The translations under genes were made by a program, and so were the position numbers. From NCBI GenBank assembly GCA_021234155.1, contig JAJEKV010000002.1, positions 11,834,725 through 11,898,724 on the forward strand: a DNA stretch of 64,000 bases. The letters run 5' to 3'. The notes under the pieces are model-generated. The model worked only from the letters and a program-made list of their open reading frames with translations. It made no database searches and was not told the DNA's origin. Of the stretch, positions 1 to 9,719 are shown piece by piece; position 1 is the stretch's first letter, and each line of letters starts with the position of its first letter. Origin of the DNA: Isoetes taiwanensis (lineage: Eukaryota > Streptophyta > Lycopodiopsida > Isoetales > Isoetaceae).

Positions 1-1678
1 CATTACTCAAGTTGTAATGTTTGAGTGGTCTAACTGCTTTGGGATTCTACCTCAAAATGGGAAAAGGTCTCTTGCCCTACTTTGTCTTGTTCTCTAGCAT
101 TTGTTCCAAATTAGAGCTTATAAACTATGACCATGGCAACCCTCCCATTCAAATAGGCAATGGGGTTATCCTGTTCTTGATGTTTACATGGCATTCTCCT
201 CAAGAGTACGGAAGAGAATCTTTTGGATGATGTGGCTGTTCTCTCGCCATATAAAATCTCAGTACTTTTTATATAGGCCTTAAATTTGAGGTCCTTATTT
301 ATAGATATTCATTAGAGCCATTCCAAGTACAGGTCATTTTTAGTACCAAATCTGCTTCTTTGTAATAAAAAATGGCTCATTGGTCAGCGTTGCTTTTCCA
401 TTAAAATTGGATATGAGGGCACCTTTCTACCTATAATTTTGAAGTGTTGGAAGTCACTACTGGAACTATATTTGCTACTATTCTGGCAGATTTGTGCCTT
501 TGTTGACCAATTAGTATGTAGCATTGTCCTAGCTTATTTGCTATTTAAAGCTTGAATATTTGGAGCATTCAAGTCCAAATATGTTTTATTTAGTGTTCTA
601 ATGCCGTTGCTAAACCTGTAGAGGATTACCAATCCTCATGTTTTTCTAATTTGAAGAGGAAGCAGTGGATACACTTTCATAGCACAAGGATTGAAGATGC
701 TTAGAAGGGGTATGGAATGTCTATTTGTTCAGGTGATAGTCTCGTATAAGGAAAGACCCGTTATATGGCTTCAAACTTAGTTCTAGGTTTCTGAAGTACG
801 TTGATGTAAGCCCTAAGCAAAAAGATGGCCAATTTTATATGATGAGGGTGTTGAGAACATCATGCAAACAATCACGGACAATAACTCATATTGTTCAAAG
901 CAGGTGAAATACTAAAATGTGAGAATTTTTATGCATGTCAATGTCAGGTTGGATTGAGTTTAACTATATCCAAAGGGTGCAAAGGAGATTACAACCTTCC
1001 CTAAAAATAAGGAGTCCAGTAGTTTATTGTGGTACATATTTTATAAGAGATCTTTGCATAAATGGACGGCTACAAGATTTGGATACATGTATATTATGTC
1101 TGAAAGGCGCAGATAGGCAGGTTGGATTGTGTTTAACCATATCTGAAGGGTGCAAAGAAGATTACAACCTTCCCTAAAAGTAAGGAGTCCAGTAGTTTAT
1201 TGTGGTACATATTTTATAAGAGATCTTTGCATAAAGGACGGCTACAAGATTTGGATACATGTACATTATGTTGGAGTAATTAGTACATTAGTAACTGGTG
1301 AAGTTATTGAGAGAGCTTTGTTGAAGATGATAATAATGCGAAATGGAATGCTTATGGAAGTAACCTGATTTTACACAGATCAAGCAGAAAATTTATGTGT
1401 TTACTTCCTTGCCATGAGATTAGTGCATAGCAAAAATATATCTGATATATGTACTCATAAATTAACCATGGGATTGATTTATGAGTATACATATCGCATG
1501 GCTTCTTTCAATATCATCTCATGATTTACTAACTCCAATGACACAACAAAAGTTAGAAACAATCGTTTTAAGCAAAAACATATAAAATGTATGCACAATA
1601 GATAGTCTATTTCTCATTTTGCAAATTTAAATTATTGTTCATTTTGTCCAAAAAAATATATGCACAAAACCTATCCTT
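1..1678. repeat. First copy of a long direct duplication (no gene seen)
   Basis: This stretch matches 18951-20478 almost base for base, from the first base of the window up to the edge of an LTR. The match continues into the LTR (to 2942), so the duplicated unit spans the LTR element junction and probably begins left of the window. I see no convincing coding region; the short reading frames are not conserved as proteins. The copy differs from its partner by point changes and by a local tandem duplication at 945-1290. Confidence 0.9.
945..1290. repeat. Two-copy 173-bp tandem repeat
   Basis: Units 945-1117 and 1118-1290 both begin with CAGGTTGGATTG and run through the same 'ggagtccagtagtttattg' text. 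The partner segment near 19920-20100 has a single unit, so the tandem arose after the larger duplication (or was lost from the other copy). Confidence 0.85.
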
Positions 1679-1916
1679 TGTGATGGGCCTGGCCAGTTAA
1701 CCTTTATGGTAACTGGAGATCCCATCAATCTTGACCATTGGATCTACTTAAGCCTAAAAACTTAAGAAATTAACTCAAGCATCTGCAACAATAACACTTA
1801 GGTAAAGAATTTAATCTTTGTACATATTCCAGGTCCCAAATATATACTTGCCCATTACTCAGCAATATCCCCGCACACAATGAATGATCTTAATAATTGT
1901 AACTTCAAGCCCATAT

Positions 1917-1951
1917 ATAATAATAATAATAATAATAATAGTAATAATAAT
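1917..1951. repeat. (TAA)n microsatellite inside the LTR
   Basis: A run of TAA triplets with one TAG interruption. The same tract occurs at the same LTR position near 20716 and 31556, with different repeat numbers. Confidence 0.9.
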
Positions 1952-2069
1952 CAAGTTTATTGAATAGCAATCCACACACTTCTACTCTCGCCTTTCCGAA
2001 ACTTGGCTACTCTCCGGAGCATATCACACCTCTGCTTACACCATCAACCATGGGGTTAGTCACACGGAC

Positions 2070-2619
2070 CATTAGGGATTTTTTGAGATCATAAAAGGGC
2101 CTTCTAAGAACTGCTGACTAAGCTATATGAACTACCAATTAGAAAACAGAACTGGTAATCCAGTCAGCAAAACAGTTATAACTAACTCACTGGATCACAT
2201 TTTCTAGCATAAGTGTTGATAAAAAAGTCCAAATGAGCTCTTGTTTGGTACAATAGATAGATCTCATTGAGATCTTTCCAATCTTGGGTGGTTTTCATAT
2301 CTTTTAGCCCCGTAGGATAGTAAAAAATGGTAAAAACCATATTTTTTGGAGTTTTGACAATCATAAGTGGTTAAAATATGTGCAAAGCACCTAAGGTTGG
2401 AAAGATCTCAACGAGATCTATCTATTGCACTAAACGAGAGATCATTTGGACTTTTCTATCAATAGTTATGCTAGAAAATGTGATCCAGTGAGTTAGTTAT
2501 AACAGTTTTGCTGACTGGACCCGTCAGGCTCTGATTTCTGATTGGTAGTTCATTTATCTTCATTTGGCTTAGTTGGCATGTTTTGAATGCCCTTTTTTAA
2601 TCTCAAAAAAACCCTAATG
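2070..2619. mobile_element. Foldback MITE, CATTAGRG family, copy 1
   Basis: The left end CATTAGGGATTTTTTGAGAT pairs with the right end ATCTCAAAAAAACCCTAATG. The inverted arms extend imperfectly for about 230 bp (for example the text around ACTCACTGGATCACATTTTC occurs in both orientations). The duplicate LTRs near 20860 and 31713 read straight through the site and give an empty site. Comparing filled and empty sites shows zero or one duplicated base (a single C). It has no coding capacity. A second member of the family lies at 60406-60960. Confidence 0.9.
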
Positions 2620-2942
2620 CTAAGTGGGGATCGGGGATCTAGGATGTCTAGCATCAACAATACAAAGCATTAACCTATAACAACAGCCTAACCTTACCGT
2701 AGCCTCACCCCTGCAATCCAAGTCCAACAAGCATGACCAATGCAACTTAATTCCAACAAAGAAGACCACATATATAATAACCAAGCAATCATAGCATCAA
2801 CATTGCAACCAATATTCCTCTGGGTCTGAGCAAGGTCAACTCGGCTGATCAGGCCAGTGACATAGAGGCGGGGTAACCACGTGTGTACACACCCATCCAC
2901 GCTGCGTCCAGCATTGGAGGACCACTTAACTGTGCATAACTG

Positions 2943-4107
2943 CATAATGGTTAAACTCTTTATGATCAATAGTTCAATTTATGATATAAAGGTTTTGAAT
3001 ATGAATTTATGGTGGAAATTCAGTATACCTAGCTACTACCAATCCCAAGAATCTAATACAAATAACAGGGGACTGGGTTATGTTTGGAAACTCCTAATTA
3101 ATTGGAATTACATTTATGGTTTGGGCTTGGTCAACTCTTCCTCTGCACTCTCATAAAAACAGGGGTTCTAATTTTATGTTTCAAAATATGTGGACATAGT
3201 GGGGGATCAGATTATGGAAGTTAGTGGGGGCACTTTATACCATGAGGACACAACTAATAACAGAAATACTTGATAATGTTAAAATTTGGAAAAATTTGGG
3301 ATGGGGGTCAGCTATGGAAGTTGATTTGGGGGGGTGTGGGGGGGTATAGTATTCCATTGCACTAGCACATTTACCAACAGAAATAACAGACCCACCACTT
3401 GGGTAGTTAAGTTTTATGGCCCATTATCTTGGTTGAATTTACCTTGGAACTCGAATACCAGGTTCTATATACATCATTGGGCTAGCATATGGTTTGACCT
3501 ATTATCTAGTGGTATCTGGGTTACCTTCACACATTCCAAACTAAAGAAATTTTGGCACATATGTTTAACTAGAAAATGTTTTGACCAGGTGGGGGTGGAA
3601 TTTATAAACATTGGGGTAGTACATAGGGGAATGGGTATCTTCCTAGGATGTATTCCTTCAAAAATGGAGAAGAAAATACAAATTAAACCTTTGTTGACTT
3701 CTTTCTACAACTTTGGAGGAATCTACCTCGACACGAGAAGTCAAAGTAAGGATCAGTGTAGGCCCATATGTGTGGCTAGAAATTGTGTTGGCCAGGAGGG
3801 GGTGGCATCTATAAGCATTGGGGTATTGAAAAGGGGAATGGGAATCTTCTAGGTTCTATTTACTCAAATAGGGAGAAGAGAATAAAATCTAAACCCTTGC
3901 TGGCTGGAAGAATCTACCGCAATGTGAGAAGTCTAAGTAAAGATGAGGTTATAGCTCTGCCCCTTGTCAGATTAGCTATTTGGGATCACCAAGAGAGGCT
4001 ACTTTCCTGCAAGGTATATCTATCCAGGTCCATGTGCCCCACATGCAGGAAGAATCTATCTGGTGACAAAATGTGTAGGTATTTGGTTGGATTCTACTAC
4101 AACAAAG
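2943..4107. other. Noncoding or ORF1-debris region with imperfect internal duplications
   Basis: I recognise no gene here. Two G-rich segments at about 3195-3225 and 3299-3325 repeat the same text. A longer pair at about 3562-3652 and 3769-3851 is an imperfect ~207-bp-period duplication (both read 'gggggtgg' followed by 'ataa(a/g)cattggggta'). It lies directly upstream of the LINE endonuclease and could be the eroded 5' UTR or ORF1 of that LINE, but no RNA-binding or zinc-knuckle motif is legible. Confidence 0.4.
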
Positions 4108-4840
4108 ATGAAAATTGTATCTTGGAACCTTAGGGGAATTAAGGGAGTTCTCAAATGTGGCAGAGTGCTGGCAGCCATTCGTTCTATGATGGCAGATATA
4201 GTTCTTATTCAAGAGCATAGGCTTCCTGATTTTGAAGCGAGCTCTATTGGAAAATGGGTAGGCAGTGCCTATACCTCACTCAGTTGTGCAGCTAGGGGAA
4301 CTAAGGGTGGTACTTGCATCCTCTGGAGAGGCCTTGCCCAGAAATCCTATTATGCTGCTAGGGACGGCCGTTGGCAAGTGGTTGTCTTTGAAACCATGGG
4401 TTATAGCTAGGATATCATCAATGTATACGCTTCAAATAAACCTGTTGAACGGGCAGTTATGTGGGAAGAAATTGAAAGATGGATTAATCTTCAGGCTGAG
4501 GTCACGGAGAATTGGATCTTAGGGGGTGATCTTAACATGACGGACGTGTGGGACCAGAAAATTGGATTACATAGAAATCCGGTAGAGGATGAGAATAGAT
4601 CTTGGAACTCATTGCTTGACAATGCTGGATTTAATTTGGTCCCGCCATCCAATGCCACCTTCTCCTCGTCAAACAAGCAAAAGGGGGACAAGGCAAGTAT
4701 CTTTGCTTCTTTGGATAGATTCTATATGGCCAAGCAGTGCATGCTTTATGGATAGGTGTTATGTGGAGGGGGAGTTGGCATTCTCCCATTCAGATCATGT
4801 TCCCCAATGTTTGGTGCTGGAAAACATCCCCACTGTATGA
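4108..4840 (+). pseudogene. LINE AP-endonuclease domain (broken)
   Basis: The frame opens with MKIVSWNLRGIKG, the usual start of an apurinic endonuclease-like LINE ORF2, followed by ADIVLIQEHRL (catalytic Glu region), WILGGDLNM (Asp-Asn pair) and a later SHSDHVP, the catalytic SDH motif. These residues fit a metal-dependent phosphodiesterase that nicks target DNA for target-primed reverse transcription. The frame is interrupted by an in-frame TAG at 4408-4410, and the SDH part lies in a different frame after a shift near 4750. The domain order is intact although the gene is dead. Confidence 0.85.
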
Positions 4841-5248
4841 AAGAATGGTAATACTCCGTTCAAATTCAACACGTCTTGGCTAGGGAAAGAGGCATTCTGT
4901 AAGCCCTTTAGGACTTTTGTCTCCTCTCTCCCTAACAGAGCTAACCCTCCTAGTATAAAGGCCTGGGTCGAGAAGACCAAGCTTATAAAGCCTTGGGTTA
5001 AAAATTGGGGTAAGAACAGAGCTAAGGAGTTTAAAAAGAAAAAAAGACGAGATATACAATCTGATGAGATTGGTGAAGCAAGACTTATTAGCAGACATGT
5101 ATAATATTGCTAATCAAAATTTAGAGGAGGAATTAGAGGGAAAGCCCAGAGCAATCGAAGAGATAGAAGCTAGGGGCGACTGTTCGCTCGAAAACCAAAT
5201 GGTATGTTGAATTAGATCATGAAAACTCTAAATGTTTCTTGAGAATAT

Positions 5249-5512
5249 TTGGGGCAAGAATGGATAACAAACATCCTATCGGTCAAGGATGATAACTCAA
5301 ATGTATTAGAAGATCAGCAGGAAATCAGATCATTTATAAGGGCCAGTTTTGAAAAACAATTTAAGGAAGACCCCTTGCCTAACTCATATCATCCGAGATT
5401 AGCTTCCTGGATGAACAATCTTGACTGGGGGGAGAGGGTTACCCAAGATGAAAATAGACTTCTACTCCGTAATCTGGAGAAGGATGAGATTCACAAACTC
5501 TGTGCTCTCTAG
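5249..5512 (+). pseudogene. LINE ORF2 linker between endonuclease and RT
   Basis: An open stretch of 87 codons in yet another frame (ITNILSVKDDNSNVLEDQQE...). In plant LINE ORF2 proteins this linker precedes the RT and includes an 'I..L.D..G....d...I' pattern, which is legible here. It is separated from the RT by a frameshift near 5510. Confidence 0.65.
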
Positions 5513-5519
5513 CAGCGGG

Positions 5520-7094
5520 GAAATCCCCGGGCCCAGATGGTTTTCCCCCGGAATTCTTTGTTGAATTCTGGGATGTGCTGGAAAATGATTTTACCAGAGC
5601 AGTCTGTGGAGCATGGGCCTCTTGCTCCTTGCACTCGACACTAGCAGCTGGTTTCATCACCCTTGTTCCAAAGGTCTCAAGGCCTTTAAGCCTAGGGAAT
5701 GGAGGCCCATTGCACTCACAAATGCCATCTATAAAGTGATTATGAAGGCTATTGCTAATCATCTGAAATCTATTCTCAACAGAGTCATTGGGAAGGATCA
5801 ATCGGCCTTCTTGCCGGGGAGGTATATATTGGATAACTACCTTGCAGCAAAGGAAGGTCTACATTGGTGCCAGGCTTCCAAACAAGAATGTGTACTGATC
5901 AAGATGGATTTTAGAAAGGCTTATGACTCCCTAAGATGGGATGCGCTGCATGCGGTCATGAGTCGTATGGGATTTGATTCACAGTTTATTCTCCTGGCTA
6001 TGGGGATGAATAGTGTTGCATCTGCCTCGGTGTTAGTTAATGGGCAACCATCTGGACTGTTTAATCTCAAGAAAGGCATGAGACAAGGCTGCCCCTTGGC
6101 TCCTTACCTGTTCCTCATTATGGTAAATCTGCTATCCAGAATGGTCCAACTAAAAGAGTCAGAAGGGAACCTAGAAGGGCTTACCTTCCCCGAAGGTACG
6201 GAAAAGTTAACAATTATGCAGTACGCAGATGATATTATTATGTTCCTCAGGTATGATGATAATAGCTTTCACTCATTTCGAGAAATCCTTCTGTCTTTTG
6301 AGGTTATCTCAGAAATTGGCCTCAATGCAAATAAATGTACAATGCTATGGGCTTCAGAAAGTGACATTGATCCTCGAGCCAGGGGTCTGGGCTTTCCAAT
6401 TGTGGCAGCTGGAGGGATAGTTACACTCCCTGGTCTCCTTCTATCTCTCTCTGATGGTCTCAAGGGCCTCTGGACCCCTATACTAGACAAACTCAGAAGG
6501 AAAGTGGGTCTTTGGTCTACTAAGTCCCTAGCCACCTCGGGGCGTGTGAAAGTGGCTAATACAGTCCTAATGGCCTCTCATATCTATTACTCGTCAGTTA
6601 TGGTTTCTCAAAAGGAGATCTATAACCAAATGCAGGTTATCATCAGGAAATTCATCTGGGGAGGAATGGCAAAAGTGGCTTGGGATGAGCTCTGTTGTGA
6701 TAAAAAAGACGGAGGGCTGGGATGCAAGGACCCTTTCTTACAAGCACAGGCCTTGGCAGCCAAATTTGTATGGCGGACATTACAAGGTGAGTCCTCTGAA
6801 TCATCTCCTGCTTTAAAATTTGTATCTTACTGGTTGAAGCAAGGTAAACTCCTACACAAACCTTCTCTCCCTAGAGATGAGCTGGGTGCCCTATACTATG
6901 GCTTTAAGGTGGCCCCTGGTATGTGGACAGGGATGAGAAAGATTCTCCAGGCATGGGGACATGTCCCATGGACCCTCCTAAGAATGCAGGTGGATTTAGC
7001 TTATTCTGGAACATTAAGATTTGGGAGAGAAATGGTCTTCCTTTGGCTCTCTCACACCCTCATATTTTCATCAAATGGAAGAGTTTTGGAATAA
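5520..7094 (+). pseudogene. LINE reverse transcriptase domain
   Basis: The RT motifs appear in order: KSPGPDGFPPEFF near 5525 (in a shifted frame), WRPIALTNAIYKV, QSAFLPGRYILDN, the motif A DFRKAYDSLRWD, MRQGCPLAPYLF (motif B) and YADDIIMF (catalytic YADD, about 6222-6245). The open frame 5613-7094 covers most of the fingers, palm and thumb (493 codons). It copies the LINE RNA into DNA at the nicked target. All three catalytic aspartates are still present, so the RT fold itself decayed less than the endonuclease. Confidence 0.9.
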
Positions 7095-7937
7095 CAATGC
7101 TGCAACACCTTTGGGTTAATGGAAAGTGGGTCTGCTGGACTACGTTCAAGGACAGAATTCAGGCTCCTGGAGAAGGAGACCGTAAAGTATTGAAGGAAAT
7201 CTTACGGAATGCTACCAATATATCTGGTACCACGGGGCCTTGTGAGAAATGGCTACTTGATGGGCAAACACATTATAGTGTGGCAAAGATCTATAGTGCC
7301 ATGTGCCAGGACAGTCCCCTAAAAGCTGAGGAAAGGCTAGGAGTGAGTAATTTAGTAGGTAAGAATGTTTTAGCGAACTCGTGGAAATCTATCTGTTCCA
7401 GGAAGATCCAGTTCTTTAGATGGATAGCTCTGCAAGGGGGACTCAGTACAAAGGAAAATTTGTTTAACAAGGGTATCGTAGGGGATGATAAATGTCCTCT
7501 TGGTTGTCTAGCCACAGAACCTACTGAGCATCTCTTCCTCTGCCCATGTGTAGCGGAGTTCTGGCAGTGGGTTTGTCCTATTATTGGGCTTATGATGCAC
7601 CAATTGGTATGGCGAGAGGTGGTATTGGTTTTCGGACAAATCTTTGTATAGAAGCCTCCTTGGTAAATCGGCACTCTGGGTGATTTGGAAACATCGGTGT
7701 AGGCGATATCTGACTCTGGGTGGTCAAGTAGTCTCTATCATGAAGCTAAAAAACTCCTTCAACCTGGAAGTTGCCCTGATGGCTTTGTCATATCATAGAA
7801 ACAAAGGCAAGGAGTACAATAAGGAGCTTGATAGATTAAGGACCCTGGTGGGGTTCTATTCCTTCTTTAAATGCCATTGGGTGGATATTGATAACTCTGT
7901 TGATGAAGTGGCCATGTGTCGGTGGTTGATTCCTTAA
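6923..7937 (+). pseudogene. LINE C-terminal zinc-binding (zf-RVT-like) region
   Basis: After a frame change near 7000 the frame 6923-7651 encodes a segment with SICSRKIQFFRWIALQGGL, LFNKGIVGDDKCPLGC and EHLFLCPCVAEFW. The Cys/His pattern (C-x3-C, then H-x4-C-x-C) is typical of the zinc-binding domain after plant LINE RTs. A further frame 7644-7937 continues the C-terminus to the stop near 7937. It then runs into a short 3' UTR and the A tract. Confidence 0.8.
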
Positions 7938-8197
7938 TTGTCCAGGTTTAAGAATTGCTAAGGGGATCTAACAATGGAATGGAGCTGCCTCTTCCTGTAG
8001 TACCCACCCCTGGGAGAAGAAAGGTGCTTACCATTATAGTACCCTACAGGTGGAGAAGACGAGGAGATGCTCTCTATAGTACATGTGTTTTGACCCCCCT
8101 GAACATCCTTATTGTTCTGCTTACCCTTAAAGGGTATCTGTTGTACATATTTTTTCGACTTTCTATATATATATACTTACCCTCAAAAAAAAAAAAA

Positions 8198-8690
8198 GTT
8201 AAGAGAGCGGGTCTATATGAAAGCATGTGAGAAAGGCTGGAGGAATCCTGATACTAAGATGTTTTTCTACAAGAAGGTGAAAAATTCAGAACTAAAAGAC
8301 GTAGAACACTTGACAGTAGATTATCGCAGTTCAAACATCATCTTATGTCTAGGTTACGCCTTAGCTCACATCACTTAAGTGTGGAAATTGGGTGATGGGG
8401 AAAATTTCCAAGACATAGGTGCATCTGCAAAGTTTGTGATGGTGATGTGATTGAAGATGAGGTACACCTGATATTATATTGCTAAGCATACCAGATCTTG
8501 AGGCATAAGCATGAGATATTCTCAGAAATACCTCTATAGGCATTCTTTGACTTACCATCTGCAACCGTTGAACTTTTTTTTGATGGAAGTCATGAGAGTA
8601 AGAGAGATGTCTATAAAGATTTATAAAAGCTTACTGAGTATTTATGCAAGAGAGGAGAACATAGACTAATGATGCCCTATGAAGGGATCA
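8198..8690 (+). pseudogene. 3' scrap of a different LINE (zinc-binding end)
   Basis: Directly after the poly-A tract, conceptual translation with several stops gives LRLSSHHLSVEIG, then CKVCDGDVIEDEVHLILYC. The pattern R.C..C..(x)iEDE.H.L..C is the C-terminal finger found in the unrelated LINE family seen at 40200 and 54660 in this window. It is either an older insertion into which the L1-like element jumped or an adjacent fragment. There is no upstream RT. Confidence 0.6.
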
Positions 8691-8770
8691 TTAAATGTTT
8701 AAGAATAGTATATAATTATGTTGATGTTGTCTTTTAAACCTGATGGTCTCATAGATGTTAATAAAAAAAT

Positions 8771-8795
8771 TTCTTTTCTTTTCTTTTCTTTTCTG
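8771..8795. repeat. (TTCTT)n simple repeat
   Basis: Five consecutive pentanucleotide units at the 3' limit of the minus-strand gag fragment. It may mark the breakpoint that truncated gag. Confidence 0.8.
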
Positions 8796-9470
8796 CCATT
8801 TTACAAAGCTCGCCAAAAGAAAGATTGGCAACTTGAAGATCGAGTTTTGCCCGTACCCAATAAGGAACTCCACCCATGAGTTTTTTAGATCTCTCAGTAT
8901 CGTTTTTACTAAGATGGAGTCCTTTCTTTAAAACTCGGGTGGCAAAGGCTCGAACAGTTTCCATGTTTTGTTAGATCAATTTATTCCACTCAGCAATAAG
9001 ATCTCGCCTTCAATTATGACCCGAAAAATGATTTTTAGTTTGCTTTTCAAATTCCGCAAAGGTGTTAATGGGTTAATCGACGGGCTGATTCTTTTGGATA
9101 TCCAGCCACCAGTCCTTTGCAACACCATCTAGATGATGCTCAACAAAATATAAGTAAGTGTCTTCATCATCCTTAGTTTTGGCAAAATATGAATTCAAAT
9201 CATGTTGCCATGCAAAAAACTCATCCCCATCACTAGTAGCAGTGGAATATGTGTTAAATTTAATTTTGATATTGGCATCCGTTTTGATGCCACTACGTGG
9301 ACGCCCTGTAGCTTCCTGCAATTGCTCCACTTGGGTTCGAAGAGAATCCAGTTCTTGCAGCTCAGCAATGCGAGTCTCGGCAACTGCAAGATTCTCTCTC
9401 ATGAACGAATTATCATTCTCCAACTCAAAAAGTTTCTCCTTATAACTTTGCAGAAGAATCGGCCATCGAA
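8796..9470 (-). pseudogene. Ty3/gypsy gag fragment, minus strand (family G, copy 1)
   Basis: On the minus strand, starting near the PBS, the protein opens with a leucine/glutamate-rich coiled coil (ENLAVAETRIAELQELDSL) and continues into FNTYSTATSDGDEFFAWQHD and DGVAKDWWLDI. The W-rich 'F.....L..A..W' tract is typical of the retrotransposon capsid. It is truncated about 650 bp after the start at a (TTCTT)n repeat. The same gag recurs at 11957 (plus) and 13370-14640 (minus). Confidence 0.8.
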
Positions 9471-9477
9471 ACTTGTT

Positions 9478-9489
9478 CCTCTGATACCA
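9478..9489 (-). other. Primer-binding site (tRNA-Met type), minus strand
   Basis: The minus strand reads TGGTATCAGAGG, close to the 3' end complement of initiator tRNA-Met (TGGTATCAGAGC) used by many plant LTR elements. It lies 14 bases from the LTR end at 9504 and directly upstream of the gag on the same strand. Confidence 0.75.
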
Positions 9490-9503
9490 CTAAAACAAAC
9501 TCT

Positions 9504-9707
9504 TGACGTTGCATGCTATCTCACCACCCAACTACGAGCTCTCAGCTAGAACACATCTTCCCCAGAGCTCTCCCCTGAGCAACTATATAGCATGAATTCT
9601 CTTTGGTCCTCCTTTGGACCAAATCCTCCTTTTGGACCAATGGCCCAAAGGTTCAAAGGCCCATCTAGCCCAAAAAAGCCCAAGGCCTATTTCACACGTC
9701 CTTGACA
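9504..9707 (-). repeat. Short LTR (about 204 bp) of the family G gypsy element
   Basis: On the minus strand it begins TGTCAAGGACGTG and ends GCATGCAACGTCA, followed by the PBS. A purine tract (AGAGAAGGGAATG) precedes it on the minus strand, as a PPT should. The matching LTR at about 14683-14862 shares the inner text (for example GAGCTCTCAGC and TTTGGTCCTCCTTTGGACCAA). Placed between pol (right) and gag (left), it is shared by two element parts: pol-LTR-gag, a tandem arrangement. Confidence 0.7.
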
Positions 9708-9719
9708 TACATCATTCCC

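Larger units (their letters stand above)
1679..2942 (-). mobile_element. Truncated LTR of the TGTGATGG family (copy 1), interrupted by a MITE
   Basis: It begins TGTGATGGGCC like the LTRs at 20479 and 31322 and runs parallel to them until about 2942, where homology stops inside the LTR. The base composition, the (TAA)n tract at about 1917-1951 and the CACGTGTGTACACACCC segment are shared with the other copies. The flank to the left is identical to the flank left of 20479, so this is a duplicated junction, not an independent insertion. A 550-bp foldback element (2070-2619) is inserted in it. Confidence 0.85.
4108..8197 (+). mobile_element. L1-like plant LINE (non-LTR retrotransposon), decayed
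   Basis: In order on the plus strand there is an AP-endonuclease domain (from 4108), a linker, a reverse transcriptase (about 5520-6700), a C-terminal zinc-binding segment (about 7350-7600) and a pure A tract at 8185-8197. This order and the poly-A tail are those of plant L1-clade LINEs. Several frameshifts and stops (in-frame TAG at 4408-4410, frame changes near 4750, 5510 and 7000) make it non-autonomous. No ORF1 is recognisable and target duplications were not identified, so the 5' limit is uncertain. Confidence 0.85.

Noticed and set aside
1917-1951. CRISPR-like or regulatory array
   Set aside because: Simple (TAA)n microsatellite; no spacers. No CRISPR structure is seen anywhere in the window.
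6269-6535. Minus-strand frame inside the LINE RT
   Set aside because: Shadow of the RT frame; contains no family text.
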